14,978 nt of DNA from Cytophagales bacterium (GCA_025360395.1 JANYCH010000382.1:1-14978), one strand, 5' to 3'. Positions 8,201-14,471 are shown, counted from the stretch's first letter. A program made the numbers and translations. Notes: a model not told the origin generated them from the letters alone.

Positions 8201-9757
8201 GTTAAGGAAGTTTTCCTTGCTAATATGAGCCATGAAATACGCACACCAATGAATGGTGTAATTGGCATGATAGACCTTTTGGCTGAAAGTACCCTGGACA
8301 GACGTCAGAAGGAATACGTTCAGACTATTAAAAAGTCTTCAGAAACCTTGCTGGAAATCTTAAACGACATTCTTGACCTTTCAAAACTTGAAGCGGGTAA
8401 AATGGAATTAAGATTATCACCAATTTCTTTGAAGCATACTATTGAAAAGCTCTATTCCCTTTTTAAACAGCAGGCTGTAAACAAAGGAATAGAGTTGCAA
8501 TATGAAATTTCACCGCAAACACCTTTGAACCTTTTTGCTGACGAAACAAGGTTATTGCAAATACTTTCCAACCTTACATCCAATTCAATAAAATTTACTG
8601 ACAAAGGTTTTGTCAAAGTAAAGGTTACCCCGGTATCTCAAAAAGATACAGAGCATGTTATCAAGGTTGAAGTTATTGACACAGGAATTGGGATTACAGA
8701 AGATGATATTAAAAAACTGTTTGCCACTTTTCAGCAATTAGACAATGGTTCAACTAAAACATATAAGGGCACAGGATTAGGATTGGCCATCTCGCAGCAA
8801 TTAACCCAGTTAATGGGAGGTGAGATTGGGGTAAGTTCAAATGCTGGAGTGGGAAGTAATTTCTGGTTTACTTTTGTAGCACAGGAATCCGGTGTGATTG
8901 TGGAGAAAAATGAAGAATCAGAAATGGGTATGATTCATTTCACTACCTACACACCTCATATTTTATTGGTAGATGATAATAGCATAAACCAAAAAGTGGC
9001 CGGCGAAATCTTAAAACATGGTGGTTGTACAATAGATGTAGTTTCTGACGGACAGGGGTCTATAGATAAAGTGGCAGAAGGGACTTTTTACGATCTTGTG
9101 CTGATGGACGTTCAAATGCCTGGGATGGATGGAATAACTGCCACCCAGCATATAAAAAGGCTGGATTTGTTCAGGATTCCGCCTGTTGTTGCAATGACAG
9201 CCTATTCTATGCGCGAAGACAAAGAAAAATTTATGAACTCCGGAATGGACGATTACGTATCAAAACCTATTCGGGCAGAAATCTTATTATCAAAAATAAA
9301 AGAATGGGTAGAAATACAAAACCCCGATCTAAAAAACTTTACTGCAAGGCCTGAAATTAATAAAGTATTCACATTGCCGAAGAAACTCGATTTCGACCCT
9401 GACGAAAATACAGAAGATTCTATAATAGATAACGCAATTATGAACAGCCTGAGGAATTTGGGTGGGGAAGAATTGGTTCAGGAAACGTATGCTGAATTTA
9501 TTACGGAAGCTTATGATCAGATTTTTAGTTCTATTGAGGCAGGAAAAGTCCGGGATTATGAAAGAATACGGTACGAGTTGCATACACTAAAAGGAAACTC
9601 TGGTACGCTTGGTGTGATAAAAATTTCTAAATTGGCAGAGGTTATCGAGAAGGGCCTTAAAAAAGGAGATGCAGAGAACCTTGAATCCAACCTTGAAACC
9701 TTATTATGGTTCTGGGAGGAATTTAAAAATTATTTTGAAAAATTTATAAAATTATAA
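5282..9757 (+). CDS. Soluble hybrid sensor histidine kinase (6 PAS, GAF, HisKA, HATPase, REC, Hpt)
   Basis: A 1491-residue phosphorelay kinase. In order: short coiled coil (7-30); PAS-like domains at about 45-150, 162-277, 292-410, 418-535; GAF at about 540-698; two more PAS at about 705-832 and 840-957, most ending in a D(I/V)TE/D-type PAC motif; linker helix; HisKA with phospho-acceptor His984 in NMSHEIRTP; HATPase with N box (Asn1097, Asn1101), G1 box DTGIGI (1133-1138) and G2 box GTGLGL (1163-1168); receiver with acidic Asp1231-1232, phospho-acceptor Asp1276, Thr1306 and Lys1328; and Hpt with His1434 in HTLKG. All catalytic residues are present. I see no membrane segment or signal peptide, so it should sense cytoplasmic signals; no heme- or flavin-specific motif is evident. 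It is followed 5 nt later by a lone receiver gene, its likely partner. The signal is unknown. Confidence 0.95.
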   Translation: MAVTGKERSKEELLQEITELKKLVSQYEIAQSHTLQPTGKVSELQKLVNENSHDLIFIHDQTGKVLALNKVVSDFLPLKEFADMRDILVPKVRDKFEEYLERILANGYDKGYMKVFDREGHVRILKYSNKLVKNEDSIAVIQGLAHDITELWQANKKLKASELSYKGLFDSSEDAIFILDQKGYIINANYTAQNNYNLEEELLIGKFYVRVAIKNIQDSLKLTYKLRTTWKGNIQKLEVGGRLPNGMQFNKEITLKKGEYNEEPVIICVERDITERKLAEAKMRDEVALKKTEEKLHKVFEKANFFALIIDRNEKITYTNLALARILGKKDQEIIGKKTSQIFVLDKKYKKGEFFNEMVSGGFINKFEWKMLTKYGDERTIQFTATLMTSPQGEIAGLTMLGEDVTENKRMVRALRDSNEKMRELFENASDLIVAFKPEGNISYVNESWKNVLGYNDEEISTLTFKDILTDDSQVPTQEYLDKIARGEKLENLETKFLTKAKKQIYVIGSINCKSQNGKTIEYRGIFYDNTYKVRAERTQYLYYGIANLALKSDNLNTLFQDIHHLLKNIIEVNNFHVALFDKQRRSLEYPYYVDEQFGMYPSLEKNNPITSDSLTEYTLKYGSPIFLFEENIIQLASENKLIISGRIPKIWMGVPLKQDGEIIGVIGVKSYNDKSKYRLRHLEMLDFVSGQIAFVIERKRREEMIRTQTAKLNAIFESSSHLIWTVTRERVLTSFNKNYSEAVFKQYGIRPAIGLTVTKNIPVLAGEEYKETINRKYQDVFNGNPQHLETKIKVKDGSDLWWDSFFNPIYELDGSINEVSIISHNITEKKRIELAVQESEEKFRNIFESFQDIYYRTDIKGIVTLVSPSIYEICGYKPTELLGRNIADFYINPKKQEKLIKELLRTGAVRNYEVILQKKDGTSLNCNTHLRLIYDKYLQPVAIAGVARDITDLKKSSEELLLAKELAERSLKVKEVFLANMSHEIRTPMNGVIGMIDLLAESTLDRRQKEYVQTIKKSSETLLEILNDILDLSKLEAGKMELRLSPISLKHTIEKLYSLFKQQAVNKGIELQYEISPQTPLNLFADETRLLQILSNLTSNSIKFTDKGFVKVKVTPVSQKDTEHVIKVEVIDTGIGITEDDIKKLFATFQQLDNGSTKTYKGTGLGLAISQQLTQLMGGEIGVSSNAGVGSNFWFTFVAQESGVIVEKNEESEMGMIHFTTYTPHILLVDDNSINQKVAGEILKHGGCTIDVVSDGQGSIDKVAEGTFYDLVLMDVQMPGMDGITATQHIKRLDLFRIPPVVAMTAYSMREDKEKFMNSGMDDYVSKPIRAEILLSKIKEWVEIQNPDLKNFTARPEINKVFTLPKKLDFDPDENTEDSIIDNAIMNSLRNLGGEELVQETYAEFITEAYDQIFSSIEAGKVRDYERIRYELHTLKGNSGTLGVIKISKLAEVIEKGLKKGDAENLESNLETLLWFWEEFKNYFEKFIKL

Positions 9758-9762
9758 GCCAC

Positions 9763-10140
9763 ATGTCTCAGAAAAAAGTATTGATTGCCGAAGATAGTTC
9801 TGTAATTCAGAACCTTACAAAGAAAATCCTTCAGTTTCAAAATTTTGAAATACAAAGTGTAAAAAATGGCAAAGAACTTTTAGAATCAGTTGAAAAGCAA
9901 ACTTTTGATGTCATTCTTTTAGACATAAACATGCCTGTCATGAACGGGATTGAAGCTGTAACCGAGCTTAGGAAAAATGCAGATGAGAAAAAGAAAAATA
10001 TTCCTGTTATTGCCATTACAGGAAATGCAGCAAATCACACCGTAGAATATTTAAAATCTGTTGGTTTTAGTGAGTACTTGCAAAAACCCTTGAATTTTGA
10101 TCATCTGGTAGAACTGGTTAAAAAATATACAAACAACTAA
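9763..10140 (+). CDS. Single-domain response regulator (CheY-like)
   Basis: A 125-residue stand-alone receiver domain. Asp11 (with Glu10) of the acidic pocket, phospho-acceptor Asp54 in LLDINMP, Thr86 in AITGNA and Lys108 in LQKPL are all present, so it should be phosphorylated. There is no output domain. The ATG lies 5 nt after the kinase stop, which implies co-transcription and probably translational coupling, and makes the Hpt His1434 of that kinase the natural phosphodonor. It may act by protein-protein contact, like CheY or DivK, or as a phosphate sink. The function beyond receiver is inferred. Confidence 0.93.
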   Translation: MSQKKVLIAEDSSVIQNLTKKILQFQNFEIQSVKNGKELLESVEKQTFDVILLDINMPVMNGIEAVTELRKNADEKKKNIPVIAITGNAANHTVEYLKSVGFSEYLQKPLNFDHLVELVKKYTNN

Positions 10141-10146
10141 CCAAAA

Positions 10147-10173
10147 TATTAATTAACTGATCCTTAATTAATA
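10147..10173. repeat. AT-only inverted repeat just before the 90-aa gene
   Basis: Arms TATTAATTAA (10147-10156) and TTAATTAATA (10164-10173) are exact reverse complements around a 7-nt loop, CTGATCC. The second arm ends directly at the ATG at 10174. All ten pairs are A-T, so an RNA hairpin would be weak; each arm also contains the palindrome TTAATTAA. Confidence 0.6.
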
Positions 10174-10446
10174 ATGATAAAATACACCAAACAATTCCAG
10201 ACCAGGCTAGAGGAGCTTTTTACTGAATCGCAATATATATTACGATATGAGAAAGGTAATTTCAAATCTGGTTATTGCGTCATAAAAGAAAAGGGAGTAG
10301 TTATAATCAATAAATATTACCCTTTAGAGGGGAAAATCAATTGTCTCATTGATATAATACGTAATCTGTCTTTAGACATAAGCCGTTTTAGTGAGTCAAA
10401 CAGGAAATTTTATCTGGAACTGACCCAAACAGAACTGGCACTTTGA
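10174..10446 (+). CDS. Small protein of unknown function, 90 aa
   Basis: I do not recognise a named family. The product is compact and mixed alpha/beta by eye: an N-terminal amphipathic helix (about 4-18), beta-strand-like stretches around YILRYEKGNFKSGYCVI (21-37) and GVVIINKYYPL (41-51), then a helix-rich C-terminal half (about 55-85). A single Cys (Cys35) is present. There is no signal peptide or membrane helix, so it is probably cytoplasmic. Its stop TGA overlaps the TTG start of the downstream hydrolase gene (shared TTGA, 10443-10446), a clear sign of translational coupling. I recall similar short proteins next to this hydrolase in other Bacteroidota, but cannot confirm that here. The reading frame looks real because of the spacing and overlap. 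Confidence 0.75.
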   Translation: MIKYTKQFQTRLEELFTESQYILRYEKGNFKSGYCVIKEKGVVIINKYYPLEGKINCLIDIIRNLSLDISRFSESNRKFYLELTQTELAL

Positions 10447-11204
10447 AACTTACATTTCTTGGTACTGGCACTTCGCAGGGCATACCTGTTATTGGTTGTA
10501 CATGCCAGGTTTGTCAGTCTTCGGATTTCAGGGATAAGAGGTTAAGGGTTTCCGTACTTTTTCAGGTTGGCAATACAAATATTGTAATTGATACTGGTCC
10601 TGACTTCCGTCAACAAATGTTACGTGAAAGAATCAGTAAAATTGACGCAATAATATATACGCATCAGCACAAGGACCATACAGCCGGACTGGATGATATT
10701 CGTCCATTCAATCATAAACACAATATGGATATGCCTTTGTATGGCCGCAAAAGTGTTTTAGATCAGCTGAAAACCGAATTCTCCTATATTTTTGAAAATA
10801 TTACCTATCCAGGTATCCCAAGGGTAGTGCTGAATGAAATTAAAAACGAAGAATTTTATATTAGAGACATTAAAATTACACCTGTTGAGGTTATGCACCA
10901 CAGGCTTCCTGTCTTTGGTTTCAGGATAGGGGACATCTCTTATATCACTGATGCAAACTTTATTTCAGAGAAGGAAAAAGAAAAAATTAAAGGATCAAAG
11001 GTTGTGGTCATAAATGCTCTACAAAAGAGCCCGCACCTTTCACATTTTACTTTAAAAGAAGCGATTAGTTTAATTCAGGAATTAAATCCCGAAAAAGCAT
11101 TTTTAATCCATATGAGCCATACTATGGGCACTCATAAAAAAGTATCTACAGAGTTATGTGATGGGATTGAATTTGCCTACGATGGTTTGACAGTCGAAAT
11201 TTAG
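10443..11204 (+). CDS. Metallo-beta-lactamase-fold hydrolase, PhnP-like
   Basis: A 253-residue cytoplasmic metal-dependent hydrolase. It opens MKLTFLGTGTSQG, has the zinc-knuckle-like cysteines Cys19, Cys21 and Cys24 seen in PhnP-type phosphodiesterases, the metal motif THQHKDH (His74, His76, Asp78, His79), a later His pair (152-153), Asp170 in ITDAN and the C-terminal HMSH (His223, His226). PhnP acts on cyclic phosphodiesters such as ribose 1,2-cyclic phosphate; no other phn gene is nearby, so the substrate here is unknown. The start is TTG at 10443: the next in-frame ATG is codon 59, inside the fold. It overlaps the upstream gene by 4 nt, so its translation should be coupled. Confidence 0.88.
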   Translation: MKLTFLGTGTSQGIPVIGCTCQVCQSSDFRDKRLRVSVLFQVGNTNIVIDTGPDFRQQMLRERISKIDAIIYTHQHKDHTAGLDDIRPFNHKHNMDMPLYGRKSVLDQLKTEFSYIFENITYPGIPRVVLNEIKNEEFYIRDIKITPVEVMHHRLPVFGFRIGDISYITDANFISEKEKEKIKGSKVVVINALQKSPHLSHFTLKEAISLIQELNPEKAFLIHMSHTMGTHKKVSTELCDGIEFAYDGLTVEI

Positions 11205-11392
11205 AAGGCAAGAAAAGAGGGGAATCCGGTTGCACAAATTAATAATCTGGAAGCTGGTCTACACTTTTGCCATTTATCGCCCCTCTTCCTTATAATAAGT
11301 ATACATTATCTTACCTGTTGTAGCTTATCAAAATTAACATGCCAAGATTTAAAAATATTTCATAGAAATATAAATGAATCAATTGGTCATAA
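11205..11392. other. Intergenic region between convergent genes
   Basis: No ORF or RNA gene is seen here. It contains a distant pair AGAGGGG (11216-11222) and CCCCTCT (11279-11285), a possible 7-bp stem around a 56-nt loop but without a clear T-run, and a small AT-rich dyad ATATTTC-ATA-GAAATAT (11355-11371). Confidence 0.4.
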
Positions 11393-11427
11393 AAAAAGGG
11401 TTTTGATCAAGGATCAAAACCCTTTTT
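11393..11427 (-). terminator. Rho-independent terminator of infC-rpmI-rplT
   Basis: A perfect 16-bp stem, AAAAAGGGTTTTGATC and GATCAAAACCCTTTTT, with a 3-nt loop. It lies 16 nt past the rplT stop on the minus strand. Transcribed leftwards the stem is followed by a run of seven T in all (complement of the A-run from 11391). Read rightwards it also ends in TTTTT, so it may work in both directions and close the hydrolase transcript too. Confidence 0.9.
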
Positions 11428-11443
11428 AGAATATGGAGAAATA

Positions 11444-11788
11444 CTATTTTACTTTGTCAACTATCGCTTTAAAAGCTTCAGGATTATTCATTGCAAGATC
11501 AGCAAGGGCTTTGCGGTTTAGCTCTACGCCAGAACTGTTAAGCTTACCCATGAATTGAGAATAGTTAAGACCAAGTTCTCTCGCAGCAGCGTTAATACGT
11601 TGTATCCAAAGCGCACGGAATTCTCTTTTCTTAGCTTTACGGTCACGGAATGCATATTGCAAACCTTTTTCCCAGGTGTTTTTTGCTACTGTCCACACAT
11701 TTCTGCGGGCCAAGTAATAACCTTTGGTCCTTTTTAAAATTTTCTTTCTTCTTGCCCTGGAGGCGACGTGATTTACTGAACGTGGCAT
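11444..11788 (-). CDS. rplT: 50S ribosomal protein L20
   Basis: A 114-residue, strongly basic ribosomal protein that binds 23S rRNA early in large-subunit assembly. It opens MPRSVNHVASRARRKK and contains the conserved ARRNVWTVAKNTW and RKAKKREFRALWIQRINAA segments; the length is normal for L20 (about 115-120). It is last in infC-rpmI-rplT and is followed by the hairpin terminator. In Bacteria where it has been studied, L20 represses its own operon by binding the mRNA. The 93-nt gap to rpmI holds only a small dyad (CCAGActTCTGG, 11839-11850), which is not enough to claim an L20 site. Confidence 0.98.
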   Translation of the reverse strand: MPRSVNHVASRARRKKILKRTKGYYLARRNVWTVAKNTWEKGLQYAFRDRKAKKREFRALWIQRINAAARELGLNYSQFMGKLNSSGVELNRKALADLAMNNPEAFKAIVDKVK

Positions 11789-11881
11789 TGTTGTTGATTT
11801 TTTAAAGGATGGCGCTTCTTTCTACGGAATCTTATTTGCCAGACTTCTGGTGAAACTTAATTTAGAAACCTTGCAGATTGA

Positions 11882-12079
11882 TTACATCAAATTAAGCATC
11901 AGCTTAATTCTTCTTTCATCTGTTTTGTGTACCAGGCCGGAATGCGTAAGGTTACGCTTCCTCTTGGTGGATTTTTTGGTCAGGATATGGCTTTTGTAAG
12001 CGTGTTTACGCTTAATCTTGCCAGTACCAGTGATCATAAACCTCTTTTTCGCTAACGATTTGGTTTTAACCTTTGGCAT
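11882..12079 (-). CDS. rpmI: 50S ribosomal protein L35
   Basis: A 65-residue basic ribosomal protein. It begins MPKVKTKSLAKKRF, the canonical L35 start, and has the typical TGTGKIKRKHAYKSHILTKK core. The frame stays open 15 codons further upstream, but that extension overlaps the end of infC and lacks family similarity, so ATG 12077-12079 is chosen. It lies 25 nt after infC and 93 nt before rplT on the same strand. Confidence 0.97.
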   Translation of the reverse strand: MPKVKTKSLAKKRFMITGTGKIKRKHAYKSHILTKKSTKRKRNLTHSGLVHKTDERRIKLMLNLM

Positions 12080-12104
12080 GTGTATATATAATTTAACTAC
12101 GTAT

Positions 12105-12671
12105 TTACTTTTTTGGTGCCGCAACCCTGGGTATCAGGAATACAAACATTCTTTTACCTTCTAATTTTGGTGCTAACTCCACTTTTGCATATTCATCAAG
12201 TGCTTTGATAAAATTTGTCAAAAGTAGTTCGCCCCTTTCTTTATACACAATTGTACGGCCTACAAAGTGTACATAAGCCTTTACTTTATCTCCTGCCTTC
12301 AGGAAGTTAATAGCATGCTTAACTTTAAATTCAAAGTCGTGCTCATCAGTATTTGGTCCGAAACGGATTTCTTTAACAGAAACCTTGTGGGTTTTTGCCT
12401 TTAATTCCTTTTGTTTCTTCTTTTGTTCGTACTTAAATTTTGAATAATCAACAACTCTGCAAACCGGTGGTTCTGCGTTTGGTGATACTTCAACCAGGTC
12501 TAAACCGATTCCTTCTGCAATTTTTATTGCTTCTTCAATCGGATATATGCCAACAGTAACATTCTCTCCTACAACCCGTACGCTAACAGCTTTTATTAGC
12601 TTATTAATTTTATAAGGCTCTTCGGGTATTACCCTTCTGCCTCTGAAACTTCCTCTTGGTTCTATTGCCAA
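12105..12671 (-). CDS. infC: Translation initiation factor IF-3
   Basis: Binds the 30S subunit, blocks premature joining of 50S and proofreads start codon and initiator tRNA pairing. The 188 residues contain the N-domain signature GLDLVEVSPNAEPPVCRVVD followed by YSKFKYEQ, a basic linker, and the C-domain with KEIRFGPNTDEHDFEFKVKHA and GKRMFVFLIPR. The start must be non-ATG: a TAG lies at 12675-12677, and no in-frame ATG occurs before the extreme C-terminus. TTG at 12669-12671 gives MAIEPRG...; ATA or ATT downstream are other options. A non-ATG start on infC recalls E. coli, where an AUU start lets IF-3 repress its own synthesis. It is first in infC-rpmI-rplT; thrS, often upstream elsewhere, is absent. 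Confidence 0.97.
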   Translation of the reverse strand: MAIEPRGSFRGRRVIPEEPYKINKLIKAVSVRVVGENVTVGIYPIEEAIKIAEGIGLDLVEVSPNAEPPVCRVVDYSKFKYEQKKKQKELKAKTHKVSVKEIRFGPNTDEHDFEFKVKHAINFLKAGDKVKAYVHFVGRTIVYKERGELLLTNFIKALDEYAKVELAPKLEGKRMFVFLIPRVAAPKK

Positions 12672-12692
12672 TTTCTAAATCCTAAAATGAGG

Positions 12693-12705
12693 TGCGAATT
12701 TCGCA
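12693..12705. repeat. 13-bp dyad TGCGAAtTTCGCA upstream of infC
   Basis: A perfect inverted repeat with 6-bp arms and one central base, about 22 nt before the infC start. The position fits a promoter or operator region, but no factor can be named. Confidence 0.35.
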
Positions 12706-12762
12706 TAAAAACCAGAATAAAAAAATACTAACACAGTAAAAATAAGAATATTACCAATATTA

Positions 12763-12790
12763 GTACTGAGTACTGAGTATTTAGTATTTA
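12763..12790. repeat. Four tandem heptamers, GTACTGA x2 and GTATTTA x2
   Basis: Direct repeats with an exact 7-bp period in the pyrB-infC gap. Just before it, AATATTA occurs twice (12747-12753 and 12756-12762). The unit contains no reading frame and is not a gene-borne repeat. Confidence 0.8.
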
Positions 12791-12893
12791 GACTATTGCT
12801 TGTAAGGTGCAAATGCCTTGTATAAACTACCGGCTTTCAAAGGCATCCCAAAATACAGCCCAAAGAGTTAATGATTTGTAAAATTGTGGAATC

Positions 12894-12928
12894 CACTCCC
12901 AACCCACAACTCACAAACCGCAACTGAC
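12894..12928. repeat. Degenerate heptamer array next to the pyrB stop
   Basis: The units CACTCCC, AACCCAC, AACTCAC, AAACCGC and AACTGAC follow each other with a 7-bp period and abut the pyrB stop codon at 12929. The consensus is roughly AACYCAC (GTGRGTT on the coding strand). The sequence differs from the other heptamer array in this gap, but the period is the same. Confidence 0.6.
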
Positions 12929-13864
12929 TTAATTGGTTCTCGATGCCAGCAGGTACAAAACAGCCATCCTGATTGCTACGCCATTTTCCACCTGATCCAG
13001 AATTATTGAATGTTGGCTGTCTGCTACATCGCTGGTTATTTCTACACCACGGTTTATTGGCCCGGGGTGCATAATCACTATTTCCTTATTTAAAGAATCC
13101 AGCATTTCTTTATTTATACCAAAGTACAGGGCATATTCACGAAGAGAAGGAAAATAACTGATCTGTTGTCTTTCCATTTGAATACGAAGCACATTGGCAA
13201 CATCGCACCAATTGAGTGATTCTCTCACATTATGGCTAATTTGAACTCCAAGCGATTCTATATGTTTGGGGATCAGGGTGGATGGCCCACAAACCCTTAC
13301 TTCTGCGCCAAGTTTTTTTAAAGCAAAAATATTAGATAAAGCTACCCTTGAATGTAGGATATCGCCAAAAATACAGATCCTCTTACCTTCAATTTGACCT
13401 AGTTTTTGTTGTATTGAGAAACAATCAAGCAAAGCCTGTGTTGGGTGCTCATGTGTACCGTCGCCGGCATTGATGATGTTGGCACTCACTTTCTTTGACA
13501 AAAAATGTGGAACGCCTACACTGCTGTGCCGGATCACGATCATGTCCACTTTCATGGCCAGGATATTATTTACAGTATCCAATAAGGTTTCACCTTTTTT
13601 TACTGAGCTATTTGATGCTGCAAAATTTATAGTATCTGCTGAAAGCCTTTTCTGGGCCAGTTCAAATGAAATACGTGTCCTGGTTGAGTTTTCAAAAAAA
13701 ATGTTGGCTATGGTTACGTCCCTCAGTGTTGGTACTTTTTTCTGAGGACGGTTGATTACTTCCTTAAACTGTTTTGCTGTTTCGAGGATAAGATGAATAT
13801 CGTCAACCGTAATGTCCTTAATTCCAAGTAAGTGCTTTGAGCTTAATTGTTGGTTGCTATTCAT
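12929..13864 (-). CDS. pyrB: Aspartate carbamoyltransferase catalytic chain
   Basis: Condenses carbamoyl phosphate with L-aspartate to N-carbamoyl-aspartate, the committed step of pyrimidine synthesis, in the cytoplasm. The 311 residues (normal length) contain the carbamoyl-phosphate motif FENSTRTR (Ser60-Arg64), Lys89-Lys90 of the loop around 84-95, RHSS (112-115), GTHEHPTQALLD (137-148, with His140 and Gln143), Arg173, RIQ (227-229) and MHPGPINRG (265-273). The ATG at 13864 overlaps the pyrR stop by 8 nt, so the two form an operon with coupled translation. No pyrI regulatory chain is seen, so the enzyme is probably a simple trimer without CTP control through PyrI. Confidence 0.97.
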   Translation of the reverse strand: MNSNQQLSSKHLLGIKDITVDDIHLILETAKQFKEVINRPQKKVPTLRDVTIANIFFENSTRTRISFELAQKRLSADTINFAASNSSVKKGETLLDTVNNILAMKVDMIVIRHSSVGVPHFLSKKVSANIINAGDGTHEHPTQALLDCFSIQQKLGQIEGKRICIFGDILHSRVALSNIFALKKLGAEVRVCGPSTLIPKHIESLGVQISHNVRESLNWCDVANVLRIQMERQQISYFPSLREYALYFGINKEMLDSLNKEIVIMHPGPINRGVEITSDVADSQHSIILDQVENGVAIRMAVLYLLASRTN

Positions 13865-14402
13865 CTTTTGTAATCAGCCAGATATTGTCGTTCTCAAAAC
13901 CTTGTTCTTTCAATTCTACCAGCACTTTTTGAGTTGGTAAAGTATTCACTTTCTGACCTATATAATCAGCTTCTATAGGTACATGGCGGGAATGTTTCCT
14001 ATCTACTAAAGTTAAAAATTCAATTTTAGAAGGCCTTCCCAAGGAGACTAGGGCTTCTAAAGCAGATCTGACAGACCTACCTGTGTATAGCACATCATCT
14101 ACCAGGATTACTTTTTTGCCTTCTATTTGAAAAGGAATATTGGTTATATATGATTTAACAGGTATTTCCCTTCTTCGAAAATCATCACGATTGAAAGAAA
14201 TATCGAGCTGGCCTGTTGGGATACTTTTACCTAATAATTCTTGTAATTTTTTAGAAATACGCTCTGCCAGGAATACACCTTTTGGTTGCAAACCGATGAT
14301 AATGGAATCCGAAAAACCATCGTGATTTTCTATCACTTGGCGACAAAGCCTTTCGATGGTAAGGTTTAATAGTGTGCTACTGATGATTAGGCGTTTCTGC
14401 AT
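13857..14402 (-). CDS. pyrR: PyrR, pyr regulator and uracil phosphoribosyltransferase
   Basis: A type I phosphoribosyltransferase-fold protein of 181 residues. The PRPP-binding motif VILVDDVLYTGRS is at 98-110, and the family motif DRKHSRHVPIEADYIGQ is at 134-150. In Gram-positive bacteria PyrR binds pyr mRNA leaders in response to UMP and also makes UMP from uracil and PRPP. ATG 14402 is 16 nt from a good -7 box, leaving no room for an attenuator ahead of pyrR, and the pyrR-pyrB overlap leaves none ahead of pyrB. Here it may act mainly as an enzyme or regulate sites outside the window. It is divergent from the cupredoxin gene. Confidence 0.93.
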   Translation of the reverse strand: MQKRLIISSTLLNLTIERLCRQVIENHDGFSDSIIIGLQPKGVFLAERISKKLQELLGKSIPTGQLDISFNRDDFRRREIPVKSYITNIPFQIEGKKVILVDDVLYTGRSVRSALEALVSLGRPSKIEFLTLVDRKHSRHVPIEADYIGQKVNTLPTQKVLVELKEQGFENDNIWLITKDE

Positions 14403-14418
14403 CAGAAAGGAAATTGGG

Positions 14419-14426
14419 CAAATATA
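14419..14426 (-). promoter_or_regulatory. Probable -7 element for pyrR-pyrB
   Basis: On the minus strand this reads TATATTTG, an exact match to TAnnTTTG, 16 nt upstream of the pyrR ATG. No clear -33 TTG is seen. It predicts a very short leader of about 10 nt. Confidence 0.55.
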
Positions 14427-14471
14427 GGGAAGTTTAAGTATTGTTAGGTTTGAAAAATTTATTTAAATGGT

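Noticed and set aside
11216..11285. AGAGGGG / CCCCTCT pair as a terminator or small RNA
   Set aside because: The stem is only 7 bp around a 56-nt loop, with no T-run after it; the strong hairpin at 11393-11427 can serve both directions.
12080..12124. N-terminal extension of L35
   Set aside because: The extra 15 codons overlap infC and precede the canonical MPKVKTKS start.
12886..12896. GTGGAaTCCAC dyad after pyrB as a terminator
   Set aside because: The arms are 5 bp with one central base, too small for a terminator hairpin, and no T-run follows.
12672..12928. Heptamer arrays as a CRISPR array
   Set aside because: The units are 7 bp and directly adjacent, without spacers, and no cas gene is present.
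13470..13745. Plus-strand 91-codon ORF
   Set aside because: It is antisense to the conserved core of pyrB.
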